A stretch of DNA of 64,000 nucleotides from Nepenthes gracilis (GCA_033239525.1 BSYO01000033.1:1727501-1791500), one strand, 5' to 3'; positions 23,701 through 38,700 are shown, counted from the first letter of the stretch. Program-made: numbers and translations. Notes: a model not told the origin generated them from the letters alone.

Positions 23701-26700
23701 AACAACCAAAATCAGGTTAGACACTACATATCAACACCATAAACAAAATACACAAATATAAATACTGCGGTCTCAAGAATAGTCAAACTATGTCTGTCCA
23801 ATCTAATCCGACACTATATCTGCTCAATCCATAAACTGTTGCAAGAAAAAGCATTTAACCAAAAGCTAAATGTACAAGTAGCGAAATTACATACAAAATT
23901 TGTAATAGCACAAATCCAAGTTGCGAAAACTCAATTTTAAACATATCCATTATGATAAATCTGAAAACAACCCAACATTTAATAAAATTTCTAACCATAT
24001 TCCTTCAACAGTCTTCTATCCAATCCTACAAAAATCTAATGCTCAATAATCTAGAAAGCTTTTTAAGACATTTTAACTGTAAGTTTATTATTCAGTAAGG
24101 CATATATATAATATATGAATATATGTGAATAAAATGGCATAAAGAATAGTAAATTATGGTCTCATGGGAAAATCCAAAATGTCAAATTCTCGACAAACAT
24201 GTTTAAACGAGAGATAGCTTATGAATTGTCCAACATATACAAATATACAAAAACATACGAAGCATACAAAAATGTAGGAAGACCAAAACAACATGTGAAA
24301 ACATATCAGAAATCATATAAACTAATGGATCATATTGAAAACATTTAAAAACTAAAGAATAAAGAATCGGTGATTCACACACTGATTAAATCGAAGGGCA
24401 AACTTGATGATCAGGCTATACATATTCTCGATAGTCAGAAACCAATAAACTATTCAAGACCCATAAGTAGGTCATCTACAATACCCTATAGATGAGATCG
24501 AACGCCACTTTATTTAGCCACCTATAGATTGTAAGGTATGCATCTCAAAATATTGTTTTAAGCTTTTGAAATTAATTGGGATTTCGGGTCAAGAATTAAG
24601 TATCATATCTAAGCAAGTTAGGCCAAGTGACACCTAATGAGCACTTGAATCACGCATGAGCACATTTTAGGTAGAATGAGCTTGAGTAATTCACATGTAA
24701 TTTTTGAACCAAACTGTTGGCGCTTAATGGGCCCTCATAAGCATTATGGGTTTTGCCTTAGCGCCTAATCCACGCCTGACTGATGCACATGTATCAACTT
24801 TCTATGAATAGATTCATTGGCTAATTTTAACTCATTTTTGCTAGAGTTATGAGAGAAGAGAGAGAAAGAAAAGGAGAAAGGACAGAGGTGAAATTAGAGT
24901 GAAATCAAGCAATTTTTTAGTAAAATCAAGTGAAGGCAAATATATCCAAGCTCTTTCTTCTTTTATTGTTGATCTTTCTACAATTCTAAAGCATTTTTTG
25001 TTTCTAATACTTATGCATGTATTAATTTCATAATTAAAGAGATTATGCCTTACATACATGTAATTCCACTCCCATTTCATGAAATTTATAAAGTACATGT
25101 CTTAAATTCATACATATCATACTTAAGCTCTGCATTTTTGCAGTAATGTTAATGTAGACCTTCAAATTTCACTTATATGTTTTTGCATGTTACTAATTTC
25201 TATACCTTTGTTCTACATATTTTCCATTTGTAAAAAAATAATAAAAACTATATAAACTATGTTGATTTTCTGTAATTTTTGCATATTGGCTTCTATATGT
25301 CTTTAAATTACACACTTAAGTTCTTGTAAATCAATAATTCTCACTCTATTTTTCCTACATGTCATATCTTTGAAATAAAAAGTGATGAAAACTTTACTTT
25401 AACTTTGATAAAAGAAATTAATTTCTCTAACATGATAAAATAAGTATATGTTTGAATGTGTAGAGATTTTAGTTTTAAACCAAGTAATAACCATTGTAAA
25501 GAATTGACAGAATATATTCAAATATATCCTAATATATAATTAGTAAATCAAATGTCAAACTTAATATTTATGAGTTAAAAAAAGTGATGTTCAACCTCAA
25601 CTATAGAGAATAATATGCAGTCGACATACCCACAGGTTATGAATAGTGATGCATAGACATTTGATTATGTGAAAACAATTATGACCAAAGCTTTGATATT
25701 TGCCATTTGTTGGTAAGATCATCACCGATTTTTAGTTCTTTATATATTAGTATAATATTAGCATGATTTTGATACTAGTACAATTTTTGGTATAAATCAT
25801 GATTATGCAGCTTTCATATGTTTATTCGAAAATTGACGTTATCGGCATTTCTAAATTTTAACCATGGTATTATTTTTAACATGTTTCATTCGATATTTAT
25901 CTACATATGAAAATATATATGTATTGCTAAGCATTAGGCTCATTCTTACTTCGATTTTTGTTAACCCTCCAGATTAGCGTGCTTGGATTCATTTACAGGT
26001 AGTTAGATCATGAAAAGGCAAATTCTGGAGAATAATTTCAGGATGTTTAAGCCATTGCAATCATAATTTAAAGCTTCATATTTACAACTTTTATTTTAGT
26101 TTTTTGATTAAGTCTATATATGGCCATCAGCTGATTATGATGGCAATGATTTAACACTTCAGATAAATTTATGGTTTGACTTTTTTATATTAGTTATGAT
26201 GGGTAGGCCCATAACTGGCAGGCCCAATAAAAAAAATGGCCCAAAGTCCAGAAAAGCCCAGACGTGTGTTAGACGGTCAATGTTAACATTGACCGCATGG
26301 AGCGCAAACCAGGCGGCCAGCGCGCTTCCTCAAGACGGTCAACATTCTTGTTGACCGGAAGTACTATAGCAGCAGGCCGCGAAAAGACATAAAACCTAAT
26401 GCGAGCTAGGCCCAATTTGGCAGACCTTTTCGTATACAACAAGCAACGGTCCTTTCCCTGATTTCACGCCTTCCTTGAAGCCAATCTCCTCTAAAGAAGG
26501 CATCAACAGATTCAGCGCCCTTCCCATGAGGAAGACGCCAAATTCTCTCTTCTTGCCAACGATGGAGTCTAACGGTAACAAAAGCACAAAAGAAAAGCAG
26601 ATAATCTGGAGACTCGTTACCCGCTCAGAAAAGAAACGATCCCATCAAATTACGCCAGAGCAGGAAGGCCTTCTTGGCCAAGGAAGGTCGCACTCTCCAC

Positions 26701-29700
26701 CGTCTATATAACCTTACAGAGTCTCTACTCTAGGGGGACACGATCTGAGACACAAACACAGACGCAAAAATACAACGCAGTGCCATTGCAAAAATCCTTA
26801 AGCATACTTATGCTCAATCGCTTACTCCAAGCCTCCAGATTACAAAGATTTCGCCTGCTCCCCGAGAACCGTCTTTCTAAGCTTCCACACTTTCAGGACA
26901 TAACTTTCCACTCGTTCCTTGCGAACATCGAGTTGGAAAACCATACTCTCAACGAGTCACGGGAACGTCTCTTACATCTACAGGGCAATACTCCCACCAA
27001 TCTTAATCTCGCTCTCTCTCTCTTTTTACTTATCAGTTCACCTTCTTAAAGTTCGAAGACTTATTACTGACTTAAGCGTCGGAGTGTTTTCGATGGGACA
27101 ATATCCCGCCGACACCTGACCTCTTGTTTACTATAGTGGTGTGCAGGGTTCAAACTCGATGAACGGAGCCGGATTCAAACAATCAAGCGAATTCGAATAT
27201 ATTCGAAGTCGGATCTAGGTACGCATCATTGGCGCCGTCTGTGGGAAGCGCTTACAAGAAGCCTACTACGTTTCCCAGAAGCTCTTTCCAATCAACACCC
27301 TCAAACAAAATGACGAACACAAGGGCGCAAGCAAGCGAGCCGGCCCAAGACGTAGTCTCACCAAACCAGGACCACGCCATTGGCGCCGTGGTCAACAGGG
27401 TAGCCGGTGGATTTCCGACATCTTTCTTCCAAAACTTGGCGGAACATATGCACAACACGGATAGAATGCTCGAGATACTCTGCTCCCGCCAGGAGCAAGC
27501 ACGGCTGGGGGTTGCACTGGCAGTGACCCCAGCACCGATGTCTAGACGAGGAGGCCAAAAAAAGAAAGTTCCAGGCCGACGGACCGAAAGGCTAACCAGC
27601 GCTCCTGCGCCAGTATCCTCACATGCCCAAAGCCGTTTAAGGTGCGAGGAGCGGGGAACCAGCTCTATCCTTGAGGAAAGTCCGGAATGAAGGAACCCTA
27701 GATACTCCCGGGTAGAATCTAGACCCCAGGCTCAAGAGGGAGCCTCCCAAACCGCTAGATCTGCCGGAGATAATAGCTGCCCGGCTGCTAGACAAGCCAG
27801 GGAGAGAACGGAGTTAAGGGCATATCTCAACTCCAAAAGATCTGCTGATGTCGTCCCAGCAAATCCGAGGCTGGAGAAGATATGGAACCGCATCTTCAAA
27901 GACCATGAGTGCGCAGCCAGTATCGATAGATCTCCCTTCACAGCGGAGATCTTAAACCATCCCATGCCGGCGAAGTTTAAAATGCCAGCCCTTGACTCTT
28001 ACGATGGGAGTGCATATCCCGTCAATCATCTCGCTCACTTCCGCACCGATCTGGGTCTACAAGGGCTGGAGGACGCAGCCATGTGTCGTTACTTCCCGCT
28101 CACCTTAAAAAGGGACGCACGCATTTGGTTCCATCATCTTCCCTCAGACTCGATCCGAAGTTTTCAGGAGCTTACGGATCTTTTCTTGTCCCAGTATGCC
28201 TCCAGCCGCAGGGAGGAAAAACAGCCATGGCATCTGTCACACATTAAGCAGAAGCATGGAGAGAACCCGCGGAGGTTCCTGGATCGCTTCGTGGTAGAAG
28301 CTAGGCGGATCCCTCGACTCACAGAGGAAATGAAACTAGGCAGTTTCATCTCCACGCTGGCGCATGGAGAATTCTTCAGGCACCTGGCGCATAAGAATTC
28401 GCAGACCTTTCGAGAAGCGGAGTCTATCACCAAGACCTACGCGGCAGCAGAAGAGGCCAACGAGGCTAAACGTCCCGACCGGCCCGAGCAATCTCGCTCT
28501 TTCCCGCATGAAGGAAAGAGGAAACATAACGGTGGTGATCACTCCCACCGAAAGCACTATAGGATTGGGCCATCAGAGCGCAAGGACTACGTGCCCATCA
28601 GCCTAACACCCTTGACTGACACGCGATCAAACATTCTCATGCAGATCCGTGGGGAGAAGTTCCTTAAATGGCCAAAATCATTTAAGAAGGCGGGGGGAAG
28701 AAATCCAGCCAAATACTACGATTTCTATCGATCTCCCGCGCACTCCACAGAAGACTGCAAGACCCTTCAGCGAGAGATTGAGGAAATAATCAGAAGGGAC
28801 CATCTCATCAGGTTCGTCAAAGGCCCCGGTCAGAGCTCTAGCAATACGGGCGGAGAAGGATCGGGGTCTTCTCAACCATGAAACCGGGTTGCGGCAGGAG
28901 TGATCAACATGATCACCACCCGACCGATCAAGAATCAGGCGGACAATAGGGACCAGCAACGCAGGTGGAAGAAGCAACGCACTACTAACACCGTTATTAG
29001 TTTTAGTGACAATGACATGGCGTATGTAGTTTCCCCCCATGCAGACCCCATTGTTGTATCTGCACTCGTTTCCAACGGTAGCGTTGACTACCAAATGAAA
29101 CGAGTATTTATTCACAATAAAAGTTCTCGTGATTTCAGCACACGCGACAACCTCCTTCACAAGAGGATAGCGTGATCAGTCAACGATGGTCGACCAGAGC
29201 AAAATGCTCCACCAAAGCAGGCCGCCCAAGTCTGCACCTAGGCAGCGCCACTAAGCTTTACTCACAGGCGAATACTAGCCTGGCTTAACACACACGACGG
29301 CCTAGAAAATGCCATGAATGCTCCAAAATCAAGGCGGGCGGCCAACTCGCAGGAATCCTGCCCAGTTGGCCGCCAAGAATAGCAAAGAAGCAAAATACAA
29401 AAAGCAGTTGTAAAAAGCATGAATGTGTGACATGCACAAAGCTACTTGTATTATTGCTAAATGGTGAGATACATCATTAAACCCCAAAAAAAAAAAAAAA
29501 ACTACAATCACAAAAAGCTAGGGAGGCGACGGTGGCCCCTATCTGTCTCGAGGCTCTCCCACGAGGTTGTTGCGACGCTGTGCTGATCGGTTCGACAAAT
29601 TGATAAGATCTACAGGGAAGTCAGGATCAACCAGCTGCACAATATGTCGACTAATGTTGATCCCTTCCCACAACCGTGCCAGCATCATGCCTGCAACCTC

Positions 29701-32700
29701 GTGGGGACGAATATGGAGGCTCAGGTCGTTCTCTAGGGAAGCCATTTACCCTGCAAGCTGATCAAGGCGCCCTTTAACACGCTCGTTCTCCTCCTTCAAA
29801 CAAGTGACCTCTGCTTTCAAGCTCAAGTTCTCCGCCTCCATGCCTGCCAGAACATACTCCAAGTCAGCTGCGTCCTCTCGGTGCTCCGCCCCCAGAGCCT
29901 CCAACTTAGCATCAAGTCAGGCGATCTCCCTGTCCCTATCGGATATCACCATGTTTCTCTGCCTAAGCACCTTGACAACTGCGCTTGAAACTTTGTGAGC
30001 CTACACACAAAAAAAGGAGATTAGAAAAGGCAAACCAAAAGACAAGGCGGGCAACAGAATTTATACCTCTCAAATTCTTCGTGCTAGCCTGTCTGGCCTA
30101 GCACCCAGTTCCGGCGCCAAAGACGGTGAGCAAGGAAGGGGACCCATGTCGACAGAGCTGGCGGCGATCATAGCCATGAACTCCGCCATTGGATCCTCTG
30201 AAGTATCCTCCGTCCTGGCTGACTCCCTGGGAACGGTGGGGGGCTCCAAAATTAGCTCCTGCTGGTCAGCCGGAATTACCACAGCAGGCGATCCAACGAA
30301 CAGCTCCTGCGGCCCAGGCGCCTCGATGGATGGATCCCGAGTCAACCCTGATGGCGCAGGCTATGCAAGAACAACGCCGCCACTCAACCTGGCTTCATAA
30401 ACCTCAAGAACCAGCTCCACTTCTATCCCGGAGGCAACGCCTACACCCGCAAAACGCCCCGACGAAGAAGGCACCACCGAGGCCGCCCTCTTTTGCCTTG
30501 GACTGGGAGGACTTGCATCAGACGGACGGGGACCAATGATAAAACCCTTCTTCCTCTTCTTTCTCTGCACGACCTCCGGTGGCAGGATTTTTAATTTTTG
30601 GATTGGAAACGGAGGCCCCCACTTGGCCATCTTTCCCTCAACACGGGAGACCAAGTGGTCTTTCCGGAAATCTCCCAGGTTATCCTCTATGAGCTTAACC
30701 AGCCACTCCAGGGACGCCGTTTCAACTTCTAAAGGCGCCCCCGTATACACCTCAAACACCTGGCCCCACTCCTTGGGCAAGGGCCAGGACTCACCCACAT
30801 TAACAAAAAAGAACCGATTCTTCCAGTTCTTCGGGGAGTCGTATATGGCGGTGCTTATCTTGACACCGCCGCGGAGGATAAAGAAATCCACTCCGCTCTC
30901 TGATTAATCTTGAAGATCCCCCTAACCATTGACATTGTCAACAGCCTCGAGTGTTGACGAAGGAAAATGTAAAAGGAGCACAGATACCTGATGGCGTTGG
31001 CATTAAACTGAGCGATGGTGACTTGAAGCGCCTAAAAAATTGACATCAACTCGTCGGGGATTGGAAGGTGGAGCCCACTCCTCAAATGGGCTTCGTATAC
31101 GGTCACGAAGCCCGTGGGTGGCAAGAAAGCTCTGTCGTCCTTCCCTGGAACACGGAAGGCAATCTCCTGTGGAATGTTGTACTCCACGTACAATACTTTC
31201 ACGTCATTTTCTCTCAAGACGGAGGCAATGTCGGCGACGGAGGCCATGGTCAGAACTAGGGTTTTTTTCTTCTTCTCAAAGAAATAAAGAAGACGAAGAA
31301 ACAAGGAAGGTGCAGAGAATTCAAAGTAAAACAAGCAAGCGATTTAAAAACCCGTATGAACACGAAAACCGCCTCGAAAGCGTGCGCCATCATTTCCACC
31401 GTGTGTCACTTTCCCAAAAGGGGGTTGTCGAATCAGATCCTCCGGCTCATTAAATACCAGAATCCTAAGCATACTGTCTAGAGACACGTGGCACACTTTT
31501 CTGACAGGACGGTTAATGACCAACGCTTCCTTCTCCAAATTGCCCGGCAACTTCCCAAAAACGGTCAACAAATCCGGTCAATGTTTTAGAAGTACTCAAG
31601 GCTCCTCTTCTGACGGGCAACGACTCTGTCATCATAAAAAAAAAAAAACAAGCGCATCCCATTATGAATATGCCGGAGGCCAGAATCCTGACCACCGGTA
31701 TGAGATGCTAGTGATAGGTAGGCCCATAGCTGGCAGGCCCAATAAGAAAAACGGCCCAAAGTCTAGAAAATCCCAAACGCATGTTAGATGGTCAAAGCTA
31801 ACATTGACCGCACGGAGTGCCAACCAGGCGGCCAACGCGCTCCCTCAACACGGTCAATATTCCTGTTGACAGGAAATACTGTAGTAGCAAGCCGCGAAAA
31901 GACATAAAACCTAAAACGGGCCAGGCCCAGTTTGGTAGGCATTTCCGTATACGACAAGCAACGGTCCTTTCTTTAATTTCACGTCTTCCTTGAAGCCAAA
32001 CTCCTCTAAAGAAGGCATCAACAGAATCAGCGCCCTTCCCATGAGGAAGGCGCCAAATTCTCTCTTGCTGCCAACGATGGAGTCTAACGGTAACAAAAGC
32101 ACAAAAGGAAGTTAGATAATCTGGAGACCTGTTACCTGCTCAGAAAGGAAACGATCCCATCAGATTACGTCAGTCAAACCTTCCTGCTCAAGGAAGGCCG
32201 CCCAACACCAGGTAGGGATCACGCCTTCTTGGTCAAGGAAGGTCGCACTCCCCACTCTCTATATAACCCCACAGAGTCTCCACTCTAGGGGGACACGATT
32301 TGAGACACAAACACAGACGCAAAAATACAACGTAGTGCCATTGCAAAAATCCTTGAGCATACTTATGCTCAATCGCTTACTCCAAGCCTCCAGATTACAG
32401 AGACTTCGCCCGCTCCCCGAGAACCGTCCTTCTAAGCTTCAACGCTTTCAGGACATAACTTTCCACTCGTTCCTTATAAACATTGAGACGAGAAACCATA
32501 CTCTCAACGAGTCACGAGAACGTCTCTTACATCTACAGGTCAACATTCCCACTAATCTTAATCTCGCTCTCTCTCTCTTTTTACTTATCAGTTCACCTTC
32601 TTAAAGTTCGAAGGCTTGTTACTGACTTGAGCGTCGGAGTATTTTCAGTGGGACAACATCCCACCGACACCTGACCTCTTGTTTACTGCAGTGGTATGCA

Positions 32701-35700
32701 GGGTTTAGACTCGGTGAATAGAGCTGGATCCAAACAATCAAGCGAATCCGATGTTTTTCCTTATTATTTGAGGTCACGTAGTAGTGTTCAGAGCTACTTT
32801 CCAGTATGGCTTTTGGGTTTTGTAATTTGATTATTATTATATTATTATTCAAGCAATTTAGTCGTATTTGATGCAAGTTTTCGCCCCAGTATTGGTTTAG
32901 TTCAAGTCAATTGAATCAAAATTGATTTTTGGGTCTTAATTTAAAATCGGCTTAAGATATTTATAGATTATGGAATAATTAATGTAAGACTTTGGGCCGG
33001 AGACTGGACATGGATGATATGCAATCTTCAAGTTACACATAATATACTAAGAGATGTCTGGATATAATATATCTATGTCTTACAATAGTTCTTATTTAGT
33101 TAAAATGAAAAACTCTACATCACATTTCAAATATCTAAAACTTTTTAAAATCAGGAAAAAAGTAAAATTTCTATTCCATTTTATAAAGTAGTTTTCTTAT
33201 CAAATATTTGTCTAAAAATAGTATACAAAGTCAAATATTCAAATATTTCATGATTTTCTTAATAATATCTCAAATATAAATATAAACCTTTAAATTGTCT
33301 TAACATTCTTTATAAGTAGACAAACATGCAACAAATATTCAAAGGGCACAAAAAAAAAGTGGCATTCATGTATATTTAAACAGTAATCTAAATAAAAAAC
33401 AATATATTTTAACAATAGACCAAAAATGGGCTTAAATGCACTTGCATTAGACCAAAAGTTTACCCAAACTAATGCAAAATGGCTCCGAAATCAACTTCCT
33501 TGGCATTCCCTCTCCTTTTCTCTCTTTTGTCCTCTTCTCTGTGCAAAATGCTAAAAAATTGGGCAAATAGGTGTGCATCAGGCACAATGACTAAACACAT
33601 GCACAGACAAGCGCGACCTATTCTACCCAAACTAGACACATGCACGGACAAGTGCGACCCATTCTACCCAAACTAGACACAAGCACCTCTCCCGCACACG
33701 AGTACAACCCACACTGCCAAACCTACACACGAGCGCCCATTATGTGCACCTTAGGCGCGACGATTCTGCCTTAAACCCGCATATTCGTGGCCCTAGCGCC
33801 TATCAGGCACCAACTCTCATGCCTCTGATACTAAACTCTCATGCCTCTGATACTAAATCTTTAATTTTCAAAAATACAATTATTAACAAGATTTATCCCA
33901 AATCATAATAATTATTACATTATAAATAATAATTGGGAGATCGAGTGTTATAAAATACTCATAAAATACATATCTAAATACTCTATCCGGTATATTTACA
34001 CCATCCAAATTGAAAATATTATTATTTCACAAAATATTCCTACTTTATTAAAATAGTAAACCAAGCAGCAAAAATGTGGTTGATTATGCAGTTCAACGAA
34101 ACATTACAGAAAACCACACTACGCACCCCCCTATATAGGAGAACATACCGCAGATACACATGCTACTAGCATGCAAAAGATTTTAAGCATCACTAACCTG
34201 GAAAAGCAAAAAGGTCAGAGCAACAAGGTAAACAACAGCCATCCCACGAACTAGGCGCCAAATTGCAGGATGCGGCCTAATTAGTACCCTGTTGAAAAAG
34301 GTGAATAATTTTTATAGTCCATTAATAGAAACAAATTTGCATTTAGACTGCTAAAATTCCCCCCCCCCTCCCAAAAAAAAAACAAATAAAACCACTTTCT
34401 AATATGATTTTGAATCCATTGTTGTTGCCCACTATAGTGGACAACTAGCAAAAACATTAAAATAACATATTAAAGTTTTACATTTTCCCAAACGTAATAG
34501 TTATATAAAAGCAATTTTATATTTCATGTAGTTACTAGGAAGATGCAGGGGTGAGCCTTGGCTCAAATGGTATCGTTGTGATATTTTGAACCGGAAGTTA
34601 TAGGTTTCAATAACAAAACAACCCTTCTAAAAGTTGCATAAATTTAACTCTTTTTAAAGCCCAAAATCAAATTATCTTTGTACACTAAGCCACACCAACT
34701 AGTAAACGACTAGATTTTTTAATATGTTAAGAATGTAGCAAGATGCATAACGATTATAATGAACAATGAGAAACTAGAATTGGAATTTTTTTAAGAAAAT
34801 TAACTGATAGATTCACCTTGATCGTTTACTTAGCCAAAAAACAGAAAAAAAAGATGGATTCACATTCCTCTTTCAAGGGGAGTCCTGTTTACATCACAGC
34901 TGGTTGCTGGGTCCAAAAGATGCGGAGTAAAATTTATAAAGCAGAAGAGGAACTCCAAAGAATTCTGACAAATATACTCTCTACATTATGATTACTAAAA
35001 ATTTGTGTCTATGTGGTGAAATGGTAAATAATTCGAGCAACTTTCATAGGCAGTCAACTAGACACATGCAAGGAGCTCTAATCGTGAAGAGTGCCTCACT
35101 ATCCTATTACATGCAATTAAGAAACATGAGACAACACTCTCTAGAGACTATCAATAACTAGAAGAACAGTAAAAGAAATAAAAAGGAGCTCCCAATTCGA
35201 GAAAGAGCCAATTCTCCAAAAAACTACTCAAATAAGTCTTTTTTTTCCCTCCTTTTTCTCTTCTTTACTCTTGTGACTATTTATTGACTTTTAAATAGAT
35301 TTCTTAATTAACTAACAGAATGATTCTTGATGCAGAAAAAAAATAAGAAATTAAAAAAGGGGAATGGAGTAACTACAGCGGGGGAATCGATTCCCTTGTA
35401 AACTAATCTTCAACAACCACATGCCATACACTACCTACCTCACGAGCCTTGGTTGGATGGCCTAGATTTCTCATTTGAACATGTAAGTTATAAATCTCAA
35501 AGATTATTTTATTGATGGTTAATTTAATTAAATTGATAGATTTTTGGGATTAAGTGATTTTTTGAGTTAAAAATTAAGTATTGGACCGAAATAAATTAGA
35601 CCAAGTGGCACTTGATCTACATTTAACCCACACATAAGCATATTTTAGACAGAACATCCACGCCTAAGATGCGTTCGAGCGGTGCACGTGTGTGTTTAGG

Positions 35701-38700
35701 ATATAATGCGCCAAGGGCACTGTATGGCGGCACGAATTATGTCTTAGTGCTTAATCTGTGTCTGACTAGTGCTCTTGCACCAATTTTCTTTAAATAGATC
35801 CATTGATTGATTTCAACTCATTTCTACTAAGGTTTTGAGAGTGGAGAGAAAGAGAATAGGTAAAGAGAGAAAAGGAAAGAGAGAGAAGAAAGAGGAGAAA
35901 TTAAGATCAAATCAAGTAATCTTTTGCAAAAATCAAATGAAGGCAAATGCATCCAAACCCTTTTTTTCTTTATTGCTATTCATTTCTGATCTCTCTAAGC
36001 ATTGTTTTTTCCAAATGCTCATGTATACGCTATTTTCGTAAGTAAAGATATTATACTTTGTACATATGTGATTCCACTCCCATTTTATGAAATTTTATAA
36101 AATACATATTATAAATTCATTCAAGTCATGTTTAAGTACTGAAATTCAATATTTATAGGCATGTCTTTAAATTTTATATATATGCTTCTGCATATGTTAA
36201 ATTTTCACATAACTATTCATATATGTTTTACATTTGAAAGAAAATAATGAAATTATATAAACTATGCTAAAATTCTGAAATCTTAGCTTTAATGATTGTG
36301 TATGTTGTTAATTTGTATAATATAGTTTCTGCATATTTTTAAATTATACATTAAAGTTCCTACTTGCTTCTAAATTACACATTAAAGTTCATGTATGTCT
36401 ATAGTTTTATCTGCATGTCATATATTTAAACAAAAAATAAAAAAAAACTTTACATTTGTTTTGATAAAAGAATTATTTTCTCCGATATGAAAATAATAAA
36501 AATATATTTATATTTGAATAGAATTTTTAATTTGAACTAGCAAGGATTATTGTAGAAAATTGACATATTTGGATATAACCTTATGTATTATTAGTAAATC
36601 GAAAGTCAAACTTATTATCTATAGGTCAAAAAAATGGTGTTCAATCCTGATTATAGAAATTATATGTAATCAATCCACCCACGGATCGTAAATAGTGACA
36701 TATAATCTTTAACTATATGAAAACAATTATAGCTCAAACTTCAATATTAGCCATTCGTTAATGAAATCATCACCGATCCTTGGTCCTTTACATGTTAATA
36801 TGATTTCAGCATGATTCATGTATTTGTATGAATTTTGACATATTTGATCATTAGTATCCAGCTTTCACATGATTTATCAAAAAATGATATTATCGGCATT
36901 TTAGACTTCTAATCATAGCATAATTTTAACATATTTCGTTTAATATAAATTCATATATGAAAATATATGTCTTGTTGAACATTAAACTAATTTTTACATT
37001 TGTTTTTGCTAACCTTTAAAATTAGTTGGTTTGGTAACTTGCAAGAGTTTTGGATTGTGAGGAGAAGGTTTCAAGAGATTTAGTTTAGAATGCTTTCAAT
37101 TGTGTTGTAATAATTCAGTTTAGCAACTGACATTTGTTTTATTTTGGTTGGTGTCTATTTCCAGGCACTTGCCGATGATGTTGTTATGATGTTGATACTT
37201 AAATTTGACTTCAAATTTTTAAAAGTTTAGTTTTAATGTTCTGATTTTTAGTTGAGATGTTTTTTCTTATACTTAGTTTAAGGTCAATCAGTTATTGATA
37301 TTTAGCCACTTTCATATGTGACTTTTGAGTCTTATGGTTTGATCATTATATTATTATTATTATTTTGGCTATTTAACAGTATTTGATATGGGTTCGCATC
37401 CTAATATCAATTTGAGTTTAAGACGGTGGATTGAAGATTTAATTTGTAGGTTTTCAGGTCATTTAACGATAATTGATGGAGGTTCATGCCCTAGTGTTTG
37501 GTTTGAGTGGAAGCCGGTAAATTAAGCAATTGATTTTTGGATCTTAATTTCAAATCAGATTAAAATAATTACGGATTAAGGAATAAGTTAATTTCGACAT
37601 TTCGGGCCAAGGATGTGACGAAAACGGCTCTCCTTACACCACTTGTTCCTCATTTTGGAATGTTTTGTGGCTCCTTTTTCCATTAGAGCTGACCTGTGAT
37701 AGCGCAGCTCTTGGTTTATGTCCCTTCCCATGCATGGTAGAGATCCGACGGCTTGGAGCAACCCCTCTAGATGGACGGCTCCCATTCCTTGATCAGTTTC
37801 TTCTACTACAGTTACTCTGTTGCTTTCTTCTTTTTGCTTGTCTCATAGCCCCCCAATTGCCATCTTCCACCAAGAATCTTATTTCCTCCCCCATCCGAAA
37901 CATCATCTTCATCTTCATTATCATCAACTTACTACTACTACTACTGCTACTACTACTACTACTATTATTATTATTATTTTAAAGAAGTTGTTACAAAACA
38001 AGTAACTTCTATGGAAAAAATGTCACTGAACAAGCTGCATTTCTAAGACACTGATTTTTTTAATACAGTTCCACGAAACCTTAACAGTAATGTAGTTTCA
38101 GAGACCTATTAAGCACTGAAACAGCTTAGACTCTAAGTGCATCACATGCAATCTGGCGTTCATCGAATATCAAGTCACTCTTTTCCATAGAAAAGTTAGT
38201 CTCTTAATGCCCAGAAAAAGAATACGCATGCCTGCAATCAACAGGTCCAAAGCTATTAGACAATAACCATGGAAAATTTAATCAGATATGATGAACAAAG
38301 GTCTGAAGTCAGATTTTCAAGAGCCAAATTATTGCTCATGAAAACATGTACTTCTCAAAATCTGTAAGCAGAAGGTATAAGGAGTTAATCTCTACTATGT
38401 GAATGGTGAACTAAATCAAGCTGAACACCATATGATGCGGACATCTAAACTATACCAAATTAGAAAAGATTTACTTTGATTCCCTTTGATTTTATTTTAC
38501 TTGAAAGATTACGATTTTATTTGATTTTATTATACTGCGATTTTATTTGATTTGATTTTATTTGATTAAGATTTTCTCTTTTTTGATTTTCTTTTATTTG
38601 ATTAAAATTTTCTTTTCTTTTAGGAATTTAAGTCATATTTAGTTAAGAAGTTATATTTCTTTCCAACTTAATTTAGGATTCAAATTCTCTATATAAGAAC

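Larger units (their letters stand above)
26197..32750 (+). mobile_element. Tat-lineage Gypsy element 2, non-autonomous (gag plus antisense gene, pol lost)
   Basis: LTRs at 26197-27228 and 31712 to about 32750 both begin TGAT(G/A)GGTAGGCCCATA. The primer site TGGCGCCGTCTGTGGGAA follows the first LTR. The interior is only about 4.5 kb: gag (27310-28881), a protease remnant (to 29175), then directly the antisense gene (minus strand, about 31247-29540). No reverse transcriptase, RNase H or integrase is seen. It sits in the 11.1-kb PSS intron, in the same direction as the plus strand, opposite to PSS. The last 35-45 bp of the right LTR and the second target duplication are missing, so the 3' end was lost after insertion or the element inserted incompletely. 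LTR divergence, including an extra piece at about 32170-32215 in the right LTR, points to an old insertion. Confidence 0.9.

Noticed and set aside
30361..30891. 176-aa minus-strand frame as a host gene
   Set aside because: It belongs to the antisense gene of Gypsy element 2, lies between its LTRs, and similar segments exist in element 1.
12430..34720. tRNA genes at about 12440 and 34552
   Set aside because: Only A-box-like and weak B-box-like strings are present; no cloverleaf can be formed, so at most SINE heads.
37665..37982. 105-aa plus-strand frame ending in a leucine run
   Set aside because: The C-terminal half is the TAC/TTA microsatellite; it lies in a PSS intron with no exon evidence.
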